64,000 nt of DNA from Blastomyces gilchristii SLH14081 (GCF_000003855.2 NW_003101681.1:4135359-4199358); one strand, 5' to 3'. Shown: positions 12,601 through 26,000, counted from the stretch's first letter. Notes: generated by a model not told the origin, from the letters alone. Translations and numbers: made by a program.

Positions 12601-13120
12601 GAGTTCTTTAAAACAGACAGTAATATCAACTCACTGTATTACTTATACTATAAGATCTTTATTCTTTAATAGATATTATAAGTCTTAATATACTCTTTAA
12701 TATCTGTCTGAAGCTTGTCTTAAATATATTTATATTTTAGAAGCTTCTCAGTCTTCTCTAATCTAAAGTGTTCTATATAAGAATTATTATAATGAATTCT
12801 TAATAACTTCTGACACATCACTCTGCTATAAGAGATAAAGACTGAATTATTCAGCAGTAGAAGTTCACATTTTTCTAGTTATCAGTAACTTGATTTCTTA
12901 GCAGCACTGCTCTGCTCAGAGTCTGTCTCTTTCAAGTTTAAATCAGATTCTTTCTGCTTTAACTTCTGAATTCAAGCTGTAGTAGAGATGTTTCTCTTCT
13001 GTAACTTATTAATAAATTTCAAAAGTAGTCAGATTGAAAGATTGTAGACTGTTTCATTCTTTATCAATTCAATGATAGTAAGATATGATATGAGAAGCTT
13101 ATAATCTTCAGTATCAGTTC
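9666..13120 (-). pseudogene. Gypsy-3 integrase and downstream remnant
   Basis: On the minus strand at about 12,535-12,350 an integrase catalytic core is readable: NSILVII followed by N where the first catalytic aspartate is expected (GAT to AAT), then YISTYKKI and, about 40 residues on, LLITD with the second aspartate retained. The frame is interrupted by stops. The segment between the integrase and the 3' LTR (about 9,666-11,900) is long for a Gypsy and carries an open frame on the opposite strand (separate entry). The upstream part of integrase and RNase H continues at 27,349 after the LINE insertion. Whether a chromodomain exists here I could not establish. Confidence 0.75.
10154..10915 (+). 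pseudogene. Antisense Ser/Cys-rich ORF in Gypsy-3
   Basis: On the plus strand, opposite to Gypsy-3 pol, one frame runs from an ATG at 10,154 to about 10,915 interrupted only by TGA codons (10,415-10,417, about 10,835, about 10,909). TGA is what tryptophan codons become elsewhere in this isochore. About 250 residues: a basic start, a serine/alanine-rich half, then a cysteine cluster (CCTKQLKKEE near 10,618, followed by CFCYIC and NNNFC near 10,681-10,715), then an acidic tail. The order resembles the antisense frame of Gypsy-2. Cysteine spacing is reminiscent of, but not identical to, Zn2Cys6 clusters. No function can be named. Confidence 0.5.
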
Positions 13121-14233
13121 CATTTTGACCCCATCGCCGACCGCATACCCCGTGTGGTGGTGGAGTTATCCAGCCAAACGTGAACCAGACGTTGTTCGAA
13201 ACTCCTGTGTGGGATTATCCCCCATTCTCCCCTACCACACCACAACCCCGGGCCAAATTGCCATACAAATTGTAAGGTGAAGAGACCTAGCCATATGCAT
13301 CAATCTTCTTGATTTTGAAAGATTTCCAATCTGTAATTGTGGAGATATCTGAGAAGTGATCTCTGTGAAAACCCTGTTCATCTTTGATGTTCCAAAACAT
13401 CAACACCAAGTCTCACACTCATACCACCCTTCCCAATCTAGCCTATCCCCGGCAGAAAAATACAAAAAGATACCTTGGTGATAATATCAAGCACATAATC
13501 AATAAACACTTCTGAAGTGCAATCTCTGTGATCTGTCTTCAGTGTATCTAGACATCAACACTAAGTCTCACTCTCATACTGCCTCTCTCTCAATCTGGCT
13601 CATTCTCAGCAGAATAATACAAAAAGATATCTCAGCAACAGTATTCAATACATAATCAGTGAACAACAAGTCAACAGAACAAGTCAACAGCACATCAACA
13701 ACTATAAATTCAGTATATTTCAAGATCTGACTGAGTCTTTGATTCCTGTACAGTGAGATATATTACATCTAGTTTTAATATCTCAATATTCAATAGATTC
13801 TGTAAGAGATGAAGAACAGCAACACTAGATTTCTATTAAAGTTGAGAATTAACTCTGTATTAATATAATCATTGACAAAGTCTTCTATTTTGAGATATAA
13901 ATAACCAGTTTCTTTACATCCTGCTGGCAATATTTATATTATTATATAGAAACAGACTTATATTCTCTATATATCAAGACTCTGAAGAGAGAAAGTCTTA
14001 GTGAAGAGTATACAGTAGTGCATATCTTAGCAGTTTCTATCTCATTCTTCTGCAGCAGTTATTGCAAAAAAAAAAGATCTTAAAAATAGTTTTTTACTTC
14101 TCTTAAAAGAGTAAGATGTTTTTCTCTGGGTTTTACACAATATTCTTACAAAGAATTAAAAACAGAGTTATTTTCTGTCATAATTTTACATTCTTTTAAG
14201 TAAGAATTACTTTTTCAGTAGCTGAAGAGCTTT
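13121..14233 (+). other. LINE 5' UTR with unmutated GC-rich start
   Basis: The first ~340 bp keep normal composition (for example ACCCCATCGCCGACCGC, ACCACACCACAACCCCGGG) inside an otherwise CC/GG/CG-poor isochore. A tandem duplication follows: 13,350-13,508 and 13,511-13,667 match, but the first copy is nearly unmutated and the second is decayed. RIP acts on sequences present in more than one copy, so the unmutated part was probably single-copy. That would be expected for the extreme 5' end of a LINE whose other copies are 5'-truncated. No coding sequence seen. Confidence 0.75.
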
Positions 14234-14490
14234 TGTAAGAGGTCTACGCTGAATAGATCAGTATAATATTATAGGTCATATATAACAAAGAGAAAAATGT
14301 TAGAGAAGGAAAGAAAGAGAAAGTGTAGAAATCAGTGATTGAGATGAATATTTATACATGTATATAATGGCTGAGAATCAGTGATTGAGAATGACTGAGA
14401 ATCAGAGTGTATATGTTTGAGAGTGAAGTGAAAGAATCTATGAAGTGAAATGAAATAATCTATATAATTGATTGAGTGCAGTTCATCACA
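14234..14490 (-). repeat. 3' LTR of Gypsy-1 copy c
   Basis: 257 bp, equal in length to its partner at 20,707-20,963. Confidence 0.92.
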
Positions 14491-17400
14491 TTAGTCTCCT
14501 TCTTTCAGAAGCAGTTTTCATCAGTCAAGAACTGCTGTTTTGAATAATACAGAACTCAGAGTTCAGGTCAGTTGATTATAGCTGACTCATTTCACAAGAT
14601 ATTATCAGCTGCAGCTGCAGAGTCTCTCATTGAGAATATTCTCAATCTCTCACTCAAGCTCATTATCTTCTTCTATGATGTCTGATGACTGTCAGTCAGA
14701 AGTCAGTTGAGAAGAGAATAGATCAGTAACAGTGTGACAGAGCAAGCTTGTATAAAATACATCATGAATCTCTGATGATGTGTGAAGACAGTAGTTGTGA
14801 CTATCTAGAACTTCTATCGCTTTATATCTGATGTAATAGTAATCTAGTGTACAAGATAAACATGTGATTTGTATATTCTTAAGATTCAATCATATCAGAT
14901 CTTCTATCTTATATTGTTCAATGAAGTCTTGATAAATATTGATTTGATTCTCTTGATCTTGTTTCACAGTTGTCATGAAGGCCTCTGCTCAATCACAGGC
15001 ATCTCAGAGCTTCATTACTATATTATCAGCAATCTGAATCAGACTGTGAGAGTCTGATATGAACTGTGTAATCTCTAGAAGATTCAACACCTTTATATGA
15101 TAATCATGTGTAAGAAAGAACAGACTTACATCTGTTGAAATAACATCTTATTCATTGATAGCAATCTCTGTGTGTAGAAGCAGATCATGCTAATCATTTT
15201 ATAAGTAATTACAGAACTTATGAAGATAGTTCTTTACAGTCTGAATTATTCATTCTGATGCATTATCAGTCTTAAGATGATAGATAGTTAACAGATAGCA
15301 TGTAATCTTAAGAACTTGACAGATTCTTATTCAGAGAGTGCTCATAAATTGATGATCTCAATTCAGTACTATTGATCTTGATAACTCATGTATTTAATAG
15401 AATAAACTCTGTAAGAAGACTTTGATAACTTGTTCAGCATTTATCTTATTACAAGGTTTCAATATTACATCTTTACTTAGTCAGTCAATGATGATCAGAA
15501 TGTTTCTATAACTCTTGCTCTCAGATAGATTAATAGTGAAGTCAATCACTACATCTTATCAGATTCTATTAGAAATATTAAGTGATTTCAGTAGATCTTT
15601 TCTACAGTTCTTTCATAAAATAATAAAAGAATAGTGATTACAGCTTTGAATAAAGTATCTGATGCTGTTTAATATCTCAGATCAATAGAACTCTCAGAAG
15701 ATCATTCTATACAGTTATTCACAGCCTGAATGATCGGTTATATACAAATCATGTATCTCTTACATTATTCAAGTATGTAAGAGTTTGAAGTGAGAGACTC
15801 AGCATCATTCACAGAATTGTAGAGTGTTATTATCATTAATTGAACATTCTGAGATGTTAATTCTTATACATAATTCTGAAGAAAATCAGAGTGCTTCTTA
15901 TTGTACTGCTTCAGTGAGTGCTTAGAGAAGTTCATTAGTTTAAGCTGCTGTATGTCATAGCTCATCTAATATAGATTTAAGAGAAGTGGAGATATCAGTG
16001 ACAGTTCTAATCAGAGAAGTATGTATAGTGCTGTGAGCTGTTTCATCTTGATTAACTAGCATCTTCAGATTCAAGAGCTGATGCTCTCAGTTCATTCAGT
16101 GAGTATCTGTTACATTGAATGACATGTCTTACTCTTATTGTAAGAGGGCATCTGTCATCAAGTTCTGACTGCCAGAACAGTAGTGTATTATAAAATGAAA
16201 GTGACTTAAGAACTCAGATTATCACATCTATTATTCAGTGAGTTTACAGGTAGTTGTGAAGTATTTGAGATTCTTATAATCTATGACTATTTTAAATTCA
16301 GAGATACTTCAGAGTTCAGAGTTTCATTCTTCTAAACAGTGTACAATTGTGAGAAGTTTCTTATTATAGATCTTATAATTGCATTCAGCAGAACTCAGTT
16401 TCTTAAATATAAAGATATATGATTATAGAACATCTTCATCATCATATTATAATATCACTTCTTCTGTTATATAGTCAGAGAAATCAGCTTCAACAACTGT
16501 CTTATAATCAGAATTAAATATTATCAGCAGAGAGATATTAATAAACATCTTCTTTATCTATATAAATGCAGCTTCAGCATCTGCTAATCATTGAAATACT
16601 GAGTCTTTCTTAGTAAGTTCTGTAAGTGATCTTGCAATATCTGAGAAGTTTTATATAAATCACTGATAGAAGTTAGTAAATCTGATGAAGCTTTGTACAT
16701 CTTTCACAGTGTGTAAGACCTCTTATTCAAGAATAGCAGAGATCTTCTCAGAATTCATTCAAATTCTCTTATCAGCTTCTATGATAAAACCTAAGTTATT
16801 ATTATTATTATTATTCTTCAATTATAGATATATACAGTCAGAGACTATAACATCTATCTGAGAATCTTTAATTCTCAGAGTTTTTCCTATATCTATAGAG
16901 TCAACTATTATACACTTATCAATTTCAGATATGTAAAATCAGAAAATTCCAGCTCAGAATACAAAAACTGTTTACAAATTACAGTATTTCAACACCTATT
17001 AATACTTTGAAATCATTTGAAAATATCATAACAAAGAAAAAGAGAATATAGTCTTAAAGATAGGCATATTAAATAGATAGATAGAAAAGAACAGAAAGAA
17101 ACAAGTACAGTAAAGAAAGCTACAGAACAAGATCTCTGCAGTTTACATCTTAAGCTATATACATCTTTTAACACTCTATATAACTGACTGCCATCTCTGT
17201 TCTCTCAGGCTCACTTCAGGAATTATCATTCTCTCTAAAGAGCTGTTACTCAGCTAGCTTCTGTAACTAGCTTACTTATAAGTGAGATTCTCACTATGAA
17301 TAATATCAGAGCTACTCAATTCTAGTTAAGTCTCTAATCTTTCAGCTGTCAATCTCAGCATTTCAGTCTATCAATTGACTGTCACAGTCTTGCTTACACT

Positions 17401-20382
17401 AATCATTTATTAAGAGTATCTAGGTCTTGTCTCATCTAGATTCTTGCTAGGCTCAGAGTGTTCTAATCAGATAGTTTTTAAATCTCATTCCCTGAAAGTG
17501 AGTGTCTAGAGTGAGAGAGATGAGACCTGGCCAGTTAAGCTTGACAATGATTTGCTATTCTGCAGACACTCTAGACCTCAATCACTCTAGTACTGATCTA
17601 ACTTGAAGTGCCTGGGGGGCTGTTAACCCTAAGATCAGTGAGAATTAGTGCCTGGGAACTCTCAGGATGAACATCTTAAGCTTGACAATGATTCACTATA
17701 GTGCATCCGGGGGCCCCTGATACTGTTTTATAACTTAACAGTGAAAGCTGTGGTTAAGATGACTCTCACAGGGTTCAAACCTGCCCCCTCTTGACATTCA
17801 TTCCCCGGGGGGAAGGCCGCTAATTGAGGCTCCATGGTAGCGTAGTTAACCACTACGCCACCGGGCCGATAAAACCTAAGTATTTAGTACTCTTGACTTC
17901 AAAATCATACTTATCAATATCAATTGATAGTTCTGCTTCTCATAGTTATTGTAATACTCTTTACACATGCTCTTGATGTTTCTTTCTGAATTTATCAGTG
18001 AAGATGAGAATGTTATCTAGATAAGTAGATACAAATTCATTAAGAAAGTCTCAGAGTGCTCAGTTGATATACTTCTGAAATGTACTGAAGACATTAATCA
18101 GTTTAAAGAGTGTGACTACTTATTCAAAGAGATTATATCATATTTGAAATGCTGTAAGTTACTCATCTTCTTCAGTGATGCAGATCTTATGAAACACAGT
18201 GATGATATCTAACTTTGTAAATCATTGAGCTTGTTCAATGCAAGCTAGAGTTTCATTGATAAGAGATAAAGAATAACAGTCTTTCTTTGTTAATCTGTTC
18301 AATTCTTGATAATTTATATAGAACTGAAGTTCTTCATCTGATTTCTTTGCAAAAAGAATAGAAGCTGCAGTGAAAGACTTACTAATACATATAAATTCTT
18401 TATTCAACAGATTATTGAGTGTCTTTCAAAGAAGAAGAAGTTCATCTCAGAACATGTTATAAAGAGAATCTCATGATAATTCAGAGTTCTTATCATTCTT
18501 TTCTCTAACTTGATACTGTGATTCATTCTGAGACCTCATAAGAGAGATATGTTTATAATATTATCTTGTTAAAAGATATCTAGATATTCATGATATTATT
18601 GAGAGAGTTTTATACAAGAATCTGTTATTGTAACATGAGATAACTTTTCTAGAGTCTTTTTAATATCAGTCAGACTGACAGAATAGATTGATACATGACT
18701 CTGCTATCAGTAAACTTGTCAGTGACTCTGTCAGTGATTTTGATGATGACTTCTTTTTCAGAGTATTTTACAAGTGTTGACAGAGATCTGTGTAAGATTC
18801 ATAGTCTTATGAATATCATCTTTGTGAATTCTATTATCATTAGAGAATATCAAGCTTCTGTTTCAAGTATTCAGTAAGATGTCTTATTCAGATAGTCAGA
18901 CAAGTTCTAATATAAGATTATAATTGAGATTATCAACTTCATATGTATAGACATCTTCATATTGATATTCTCTCACATCTATATTTAGTTTCATTATATA
19001 ATGAATACAAACATCTTTCAGATCATCAAATTCTGTGAGAAGTCAGAATTTTGATAAAAAGATACACTGAAGATTATAATGTCTTACAACTGAAGATTTT
19101 ATCATTGCATAGTGACATAGATTACTATCTATCATGGCTTTTATATTATACATGTTATCAATCACAGTAGATACAAGAATCACATTCATTATCATCTTGT
19201 CTTTAAATTGTTATTATCTGTTCTCTTCAAGCTTCTGTTTATGAATTTGAACAGAAGCTAATCTTTTCTCTGTTTTACTGAGACATTCTTATAGTTATCT
19301 TCTGAATCTTCCTCTAATGTAATGTGATTGATATGAACAGACACTGATTCATTCTTTGAACAAGAAGACACTGATCTTTCTCTCAAGTATGAAGACATAT
19401 AGATTAATCAGCAGTTGAAAGTGATGTGTTCTGATCAGTTACAGTTGATACACACTTCATATTCACATTAATCAGCAACTTCTTTGAGAGTGATCTCAGA
19501 GACTCAGAAGTCTGTTCAGACAGCAGAGACTCTTGCTTATGTATAGATATTTAAGTCTACTCAGTTCCTAACATCTGTATCATTGTTATTATTCTTCAGT
19601 GCAGATGTGTGAGTGACTGAAATGTAATATCTTCTGTCACTGTTTTGTATACTCTTGAGCTTGATAAGACAGTTGTTCAATGTTCAGAGCTATGTGCAGA
19701 AGTCTTTATAAGTTTGATCTTCATCTACACTTACAAGAGCCTGTAAGAGTTTGAAAGTCAATGTCTTCTTAAGCATGCTAATCTTCATTTAATTCTCTTA
19801 AGATTGATTATCTGCTTCTAGAATCTTGATGTTGAAGTCAGAGATGAATGTTATAAGAGAAGTGTTTCTCTGTCAGACACTCTGTAATCAATCTAATACT
19901 TTCTGTTGCGTAGCAGTGTCTTGAAACAGAATATCAAGATGTTTGATGATATTGTCAGACATTTGTAATACTGATTCACATGCTTTCATTCATGAATGAA
20001 ACTTCTGTTTTGCATGATTCTTCAATCATTCATTGATATATCAACCTTGATTGATTAGCAAATCAATGACATCTTCATTCATACTTAGTTTCATAAGCAC
20101 TTTCATTCTTCATGATGAGTAGAGAGTGAGATCAGAAGTATTGAAATATACAGAAGCATTTAAGTATTCTTTCAGTACTTTTGTATTTAATTCTGTAGAT
20201 GTTGAAATTGTCTGTGTAAGAATTTCTTATTAAGATAATCATTGAATTTCTTCATATTAATGTTATTGAGTTGCATGCATATCAGCTATTTGTTATTATT
20301 ATAATTTCAACATTGCTCAGAGTCACTGTGACACTGTGTCTATGCTTATGTTTAAGAGTTCTCTCATACTATCATTAGACAT
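14491..20382 (-). pseudogene. Gypsy-1 gag-pol remnant (copy c)
   Basis: Gag would begin at the ATG near 20,382. The zinc knuckle is near 19,455-19,410, the retropepsin near 19,190-18,900, and the RT N-terminal half is open for 61 codons at 18,407-18,222 (LFAKKSDEELQFYINYQEL, the usual template-grip region). SINE-2 is inserted in the RT after the conserved KYLG segment. RT end, RNase H, integrase and chromodomain follow down to 14,491. Stops occur in every domain. Compare copies a (736-6,823) and d (28,691-34,453). Confidence 0.85.
16796..17867 (-). mobile_element. SINE-2, long tRNA-headed element with a LINE-derived tail
   Basis: A 1,072-bp insertion with a perfect 13-bp TSD GATAAAACCTAAG (16,783-16,795 and 17,868-17,880) in the RT of Gypsy-1 copy c. 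On the minus strand it opens exactly like a tRNA: GGCCCGG, TG, then a D-arm hairpin GCGT...ACGC. It has an A box (TGGCGTAGTGG) and a B box with one C-to-T change (GGTTTGAACCC, near 17,771-17,782). The ~650-bp body matches nothing else in the window. The last ~320 bp (17,118-16,796) are homologous to the 3' end of the LINE (27,003-27,334), including the (TAA)n tail. Non-autonomous, presumably mobilised by the LINE. Confidence 0.88.
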
Positions 20383-20706
20383 GATTATATTAATTGTCAG
20401 ATGTATGATATCTGTGAAATCATAATCATATGAATATCTCATACATCTGAGATGTCAGAACTCTCAAGTCTTTCACTGAAATTCTCTTATAAGATTTTAC
20501 TCTCTTTATAAGATCTTGTTGTGAGGTCAGAGTAACTGGCAAGCAAGCTTCTATCTGAGAATTCAGTATCTGCTTAACTGTTTGACTGTTTCTCTATTTC
20601 TTATACATTGTTATGTGTTCAGATATCTCAATGAATAATCATCTCTAATAAGGAGATGATGCATGAATAATCATTTCTAATAAGAAGATGATGAACATTT
20701 TTCTAG

Positions 20707-20963
20707 TGTAAGAGGTCTACACTGAATAGATTGGTATAATATTATAGGTCTTATATAACAAAGAGAAAAACATTAGAGAAGGAAAGAAAGAGAAAGTGTA
20801 GAAATTGATGATTGAGATGAATATTTATACACATATGTGATGGCCGAGGATCGGCGATCGAGAATGACCGAGAATCAGAGTGTACGTGTTTGAGAGTGAA
20901 GCGGAAGAATCTATGAAGTGGAATGAAATAGTCTATATGATTGATTGGGCGCAGCCTGCCACA
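20707..20963 (-). repeat. 5' LTR of Gypsy-1 copy c
   Basis: 257 bp; retains GGCCGAGGATCGGCGATCG near 20,842-20,860, mutated in the partner LTR. Confidence 0.92.
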
Positions 20964-21417
20964 GCTTTCATTAATACTTAATTCTTTTTTACACTCTTTA
21001 TTAACTGATTTGAGTTGCACACTTGTTGTGTGAGAAGAATTGAATGATTTAGAATAAAATTGAATAGTTTTAATCAATTTCTCTGTAAAAAATTGATTTA
21101 TTTTTTGTCAGTTTTTCTCTCAAAAACTGTCATATTATCTGATTTATTATCAATTGATATTATACTTTTTCTCACTGTATCTCAAGAAAGAGATTGTAAA
21201 GATTTTATTAATTTATCTTAAAAATTAATTTTAGTTTATTAGATTATCTTCAAAAATCTAACCTAGTTACTGAACTAGTGTGAAAAAAATCAGGTGTTTT
21301 ATACACAAAAGTCTTTTATTCTTCTTTTGAAACAGTCTGACCAACTTTTCAATTGAAAACAGACTTAGAAATCTCTTAATTGAAACAGTCTGATCAACTT
21401 TTCATTGAGTAAGAACA

Positions 21418-22749
21418 ATGAGTTCAAAAATACACTCAGTTGATGTAGAAAAAGATGCTTTCTCAAATGCTATTTCTAAGATTGAAATTCTGAAGAGAAG
21501 AAAGAAAGAAGAAATAGAGAAATAACAAGTTCTTAAAATACAGAAACTTAAAAAAGCAAGTAAGATTCTTGAAAAGCAGTATCTGAGTGAGATAAATGAA
21601 GAAGTTCTGTTACTTCTTCATACTCAGACTAGACAACTACAGGAAGTAATCAAGTTCAAACTTGGAATTTCAAACACAGTTCTAAAAACTTTGAAAATTT
21701 CTAATATAATCACTGACTCTTCAGTTTGCTCTTCTTTCTTTTCTACTTCTTCTTCTTCTTCTTCTTTAAATCAGAAGAAAATATATGCTTAAGCAGCTGA
21801 ATCTACTGTCTCTAAATCTGCTGTCTCAAAACCTGCTCAAAATTCTGAGAAAACTGAGAAGAATACTGCTTATACTTCTATTAATAGAAGAGTGAAGAAA
21901 AAAATACAAAAAGAGAAAAATCTTCAAATCTTCAGAAATAGAAGACTTATTCTCAAAGTCTCAAATCAGAACATCTTGCAGAGAAATAAGCTAAACTCAA
22001 ATCTCATTTTCAGAATTAGAAATGAAATGAATCAGCAGTTCTTTTCTCAGTTAATGACTGATATTAAAGTTCAAAAATCAGTTATAGCTTTAATTGAGTC
22101 ATTCTTCTTTGAAAACTTCATCATTCTGATCACAATGTCTGAATTCAGTGCAGAATTTCTTATTCAGAATGAGAATCTCTGAAACTCAGCAGTAGAATCT
22201 CTGTTAAACACAATAATTCTATCTGAGAGAGATGAAAAGTGAAATAAATTTATTCTTCATAATATTCCAGTTGAAATCTTTGACTGTGAGGAAGAAATGC
22301 TACTTCTTAAAAATGAATTAGAAGAATACAATTCTATTCAACTGAGAAAAGAGTCTGTATGACTTAATTCAATTGAGTTCAGACAGAGCAGAAGAAATGC
22401 CTCTGTTCTAATATATATAAAGATACTTGAATAATCAAGAATCTCTGAAGTAAGAGTAGCAGATTTGAAAATGAGAGTTCATGAATACAAAGACTCAAGA
22501 ATGAATCTCAAAGCTCAAACACAGTGTTCAAACTGTCAAAGATATGAACACTTTACAATCTCTTGTTTCAGAGACTCAAAATACACATTCTGTGCTAGAG
22601 ATCACAAAACTAGTGAGCATAAATATGAAACATGCTTAAAAAGAGGTGAAATATGTCAATATACTCTACTTAAGTGCTTCAATTGCAAAGAAAAACATGC
22701 ATCTAGCTCAAAAGAATGTGTATTTACTTCAAGAACTCAGAAGAACTAG
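21418..22749 (+). pseudogene. LINE ORF1 (zinc-knuckle nucleic-acid-binding protein) remnant
   Basis: One frame of 444 codons from the ATG at 21,418 to a stop at 22,749, broken by several internal stops. The N-terminal part is lysine/glutamate-rich and likely coiled coil, with a serine run near 21,740. The last ~70 residues (22,525-22,725) hold three cysteine/histidine clusters, starting CSNCQRYEHFTISC, then CARDHKTSEH...C, then CFNCKEKHASSSKEC. This triple CCHC arrangement is typical of ORF1 of Tad/I-like LINEs, where it binds the element RNA. ORF2 follows after about 350 bp. Confidence 0.85.
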
Positions 22750-23099
22750 AGAAAAGATGAAGCTCAAAGTGAATCTAAAACTGAAGAGAAAAGTCAAGCT
22801 AGTAAATCTACAACTGTAAGCTTAAAAAGAAGAAATTCTCAACTATCTAAATCTTCAAACTTTAGTTCTTCAGCTAAGTGTAAACAGAATTTGAATTCTC
22901 AAACTTCTGTTAAGATTAGAGAATTGAGAAATGACTCTGATGATAAACTAGATATAATACAAGCAGTTGAGATTCCTACTTTTCAAAATAGTTATAATCT
23001 ACTATCTGATGATAGTGATTAGATTCTACTCTATCTCTACTCTCTTTTAGTATAAATATACAACAAAAATAATAAAAAAAGTTTAAAAACTCTTCAAAA

Positions 23100-26000
23100 A
23101 TCACATTTATTCAAAATAATGTGAATAGAAACTCAAATTGTATTTATTCTTGTCTTCAGATTGTATTTGAATAAAAAGTTGACTTTGTACTTCTTCAAGA
23201 ATCAAACTTTGATACTGAGTAAAAGTACATCATTTCTCATTCAAGCTATTACTGCTTTCTTCCTGAAAAATCTGAGATAAAATCAAGAGTAGTGATCTAT
23301 GAGAGAAAAAGATTAAGATATTAATTTAATTTGAGATTTGATATCATATCTGACACTGATATTCTAGTGAGTGATATTATAGATAAAGAGAATAAGTTTG
23401 ATACTATTCAACTTATAAATATCTATAATGAAAAGTCATTGAAAGAAAACAATAATATCTGAATAATTGACAGAGAACTTTTGAATATAACTCTCTTAAA
23501 AAACTCTATAATTGCAGAAGACTTCAATGCACATCATCTCTAATGAAACTCAGAGTGTATAAGAGCAGTAAGAGCAGATAAACTGATTAAATGAACTTTT
23601 GAGCATTTAATAGATTTAGTTAACAAGTCTGATTAACAAACATTCTTTAGAAAAGGCATGAAACAGAAATCTATTATAAATCTAACTTTCATATCATAAA
23701 ATCTAATTAAAAAAAGACTTATAAACAGGTTTATTGATTCAAATGAAATCTCAGAATCAGGTTATGAGATCATTCAATTCGATATTGAACTGAGTGAAAA
23801 ACAAAGAAGTGAAAATCCTCTTCTCTCTAATCAGTATAACTTTGAAAAAGCTGATTGAAAAGTAGTTGAGAAAAGAGTAAAACAGCTGAAATCTGAAAGA
23901 CAGAGTGAGCTCTATTGAAATCAAAGTCAAGATATCTCAAATGAAATGCTTAAGAATAGAGTAAAATTGATTACATCTATTCTTCTAACAAGTATTGAAG
24001 AAAATATTTCAAAGAAAAAGTCTTCTGAGTATTTTAAACCTTGATGAAATAAGAATATCACTTCTAAAAGAAAGTAATTAGTCACTGCTAAGAGAGATTG
24101 AAAGAATAACTTAATATCTGATGAAGAGTTCAAAGTTATTCAAAATGAATATTTTTCAGATATTAAAAGAGTCAAAACAGATTGCTGGAACAAATTTCTT
24201 GAAGAAGCATAAGAAAAAGAAGTTTTTAAAGTCTTCAACTATACTAAAACAAGAAGTGTAGCAAAGCTTTCAACCTTAGAATATGAATTTCAGAATGAAT
24301 TGTATACAGCAAACTCTTTTGAGAAAAAATGTCAAGCTTTTATAAGAATTCTCTTTCAAAACTCATCACATTTAGAAGAGAAGAATATGTCATTTCATGA
24401 ATATATTGATGAAAATAACTGGGAATGGCCTGAGCTTATATGTGATGAACTAGAGTCAGCAATATTCTCAAGTTCAATTAAAACTGCTGCAGAGCCTGAT
24501 TCAATTAATCACTTGATTATTCAAAACACATATTTCTACTTGAAGAATGAATATTTTGAGCTCTTTTTCAATCTCTTAAAAAATAATTATCACTCTGAAT
24601 GCTGGAGAGAAGCTACTGAAGTAATTCTTACAAAATCTAATAGAAAAGCTTCAATTTCTAATTTATATAGAGTAATATCTCTGTTGAACTGTTTAGAAAA
24701 AATTCTAGAAAAGATAATAGCTACTAGATTATCTTTTATAAGCTCTATTAGTGATTCTCTTCTATTTAATGAATAAATAAGAGATAGAAAACAATGTTCT
24801 GTAATTGACACTGTTCTTTTAGTTATTCATGATATTCAAGTAACAAAGCATGAAGGCCTAATCTCAACTGCAGTTTTTATTGATATAAAAGATGCATTTG
24901 ATCATGTTTCAAAGTCTAAGATGATTCACACTTTGAAGATGTTAAAACTGTCACTTTCTCTAATAAAATGAGTTAATTGTTTTATATCTAAAAGAATTAT
25001 ACGTTTAAACAAGTGGAATGAAAGCTGGCAGAAACAAAAGAAGAGCATACATTATTCAAGATTTGAGACAAAACCAAAGTGGAAATCTTGTTCAATTAAA
25101 TGCAAAAAGAAAATATTCTCATTCATAATTCAGCTAAAACTAGGACATGGTTATTTCAAATTCTATATCTACTCTACAGATCAAAGACAATCAAAGAGAA
25201 TTTAGAAGTGATTAAGAAAGTAGCAAAGAAAATCTTTATTAGAGCAGATATCAATCTAATTCAATTTAATATGAATAAAACTGAGTTAATTCACTTTTTT
25301 CCCAGGTTTAATGAGAAAGAACTAAGTCTAACTCTTTTGAATAAAGAGATTAAACCCAGTTTGAATATCAAATGACTAGAAGTATGATTAAACTTCAAGT
25401 TGAATTTTAAATATCATATTCAACAAAGAATCATCAAGGCAGAGAGACTATTGAATAGTATAATCAGACTATCAAATACTGAGAGAGGTCTATTCTTTCA
25501 GACTATGAGAAATAAACAAGGTAACTTTACTGAACTCTTTCAAAGTCTATAAAACAGAGCTCTGAGAAGAATTCTGAGAGCATTCAAATCATCTTCTATT
25601 AAAGCAATAGAAATTGAAGCTTCAATTCCATCTTCTGCTATTCAACTTGAAAAGGCCTGTATGAACTATGCTCTGAGAGTCATGAAGATGAGCTCAAATC
25701 ATATAATTAAAGAAAGAGTCTCTTCTTCATTTTCATCAGTTAACTCAGAAAATGAACTGAATTGAAATAGATTTCTTGATTGAAATGAGAATAATGCTTT
25801 AAAGAAAATCCTCTCTCAACTGTATAGACTATGTTCACTTGTTAAAAATCAATTTTCTTCATTAAATGTTGAGAAAATTGATCATGAGAAGATATCTCTC
25901 TAAAGAGAAAAGCTGAAATCTCTCATAGACTTACAAATAAGTATACTATCTAAAGAGAGAGAATATGAACAGCATTTGAAGAAGATCTCTACAATTAATA

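Larger units (their letters stand above)
14234..20963 (-). mobile_element. Gypsy-1 chromovirus copy c, complete but decayed
   Basis: Full-length minus-strand Gypsy-1 with 257-bp LTRs (14,234-14,490 and 20,707-20,963) and the 5-bp TSD GCTTT (14,229-14,233 and 20,964-20,968), inserted in the LINE. It contains SINE-2 (16,796-17,867); without it and its TSD the element is about 5.65 kb. The LTRs carry only one of the two subrepeats found in copies a and d. Confidence 0.93.
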
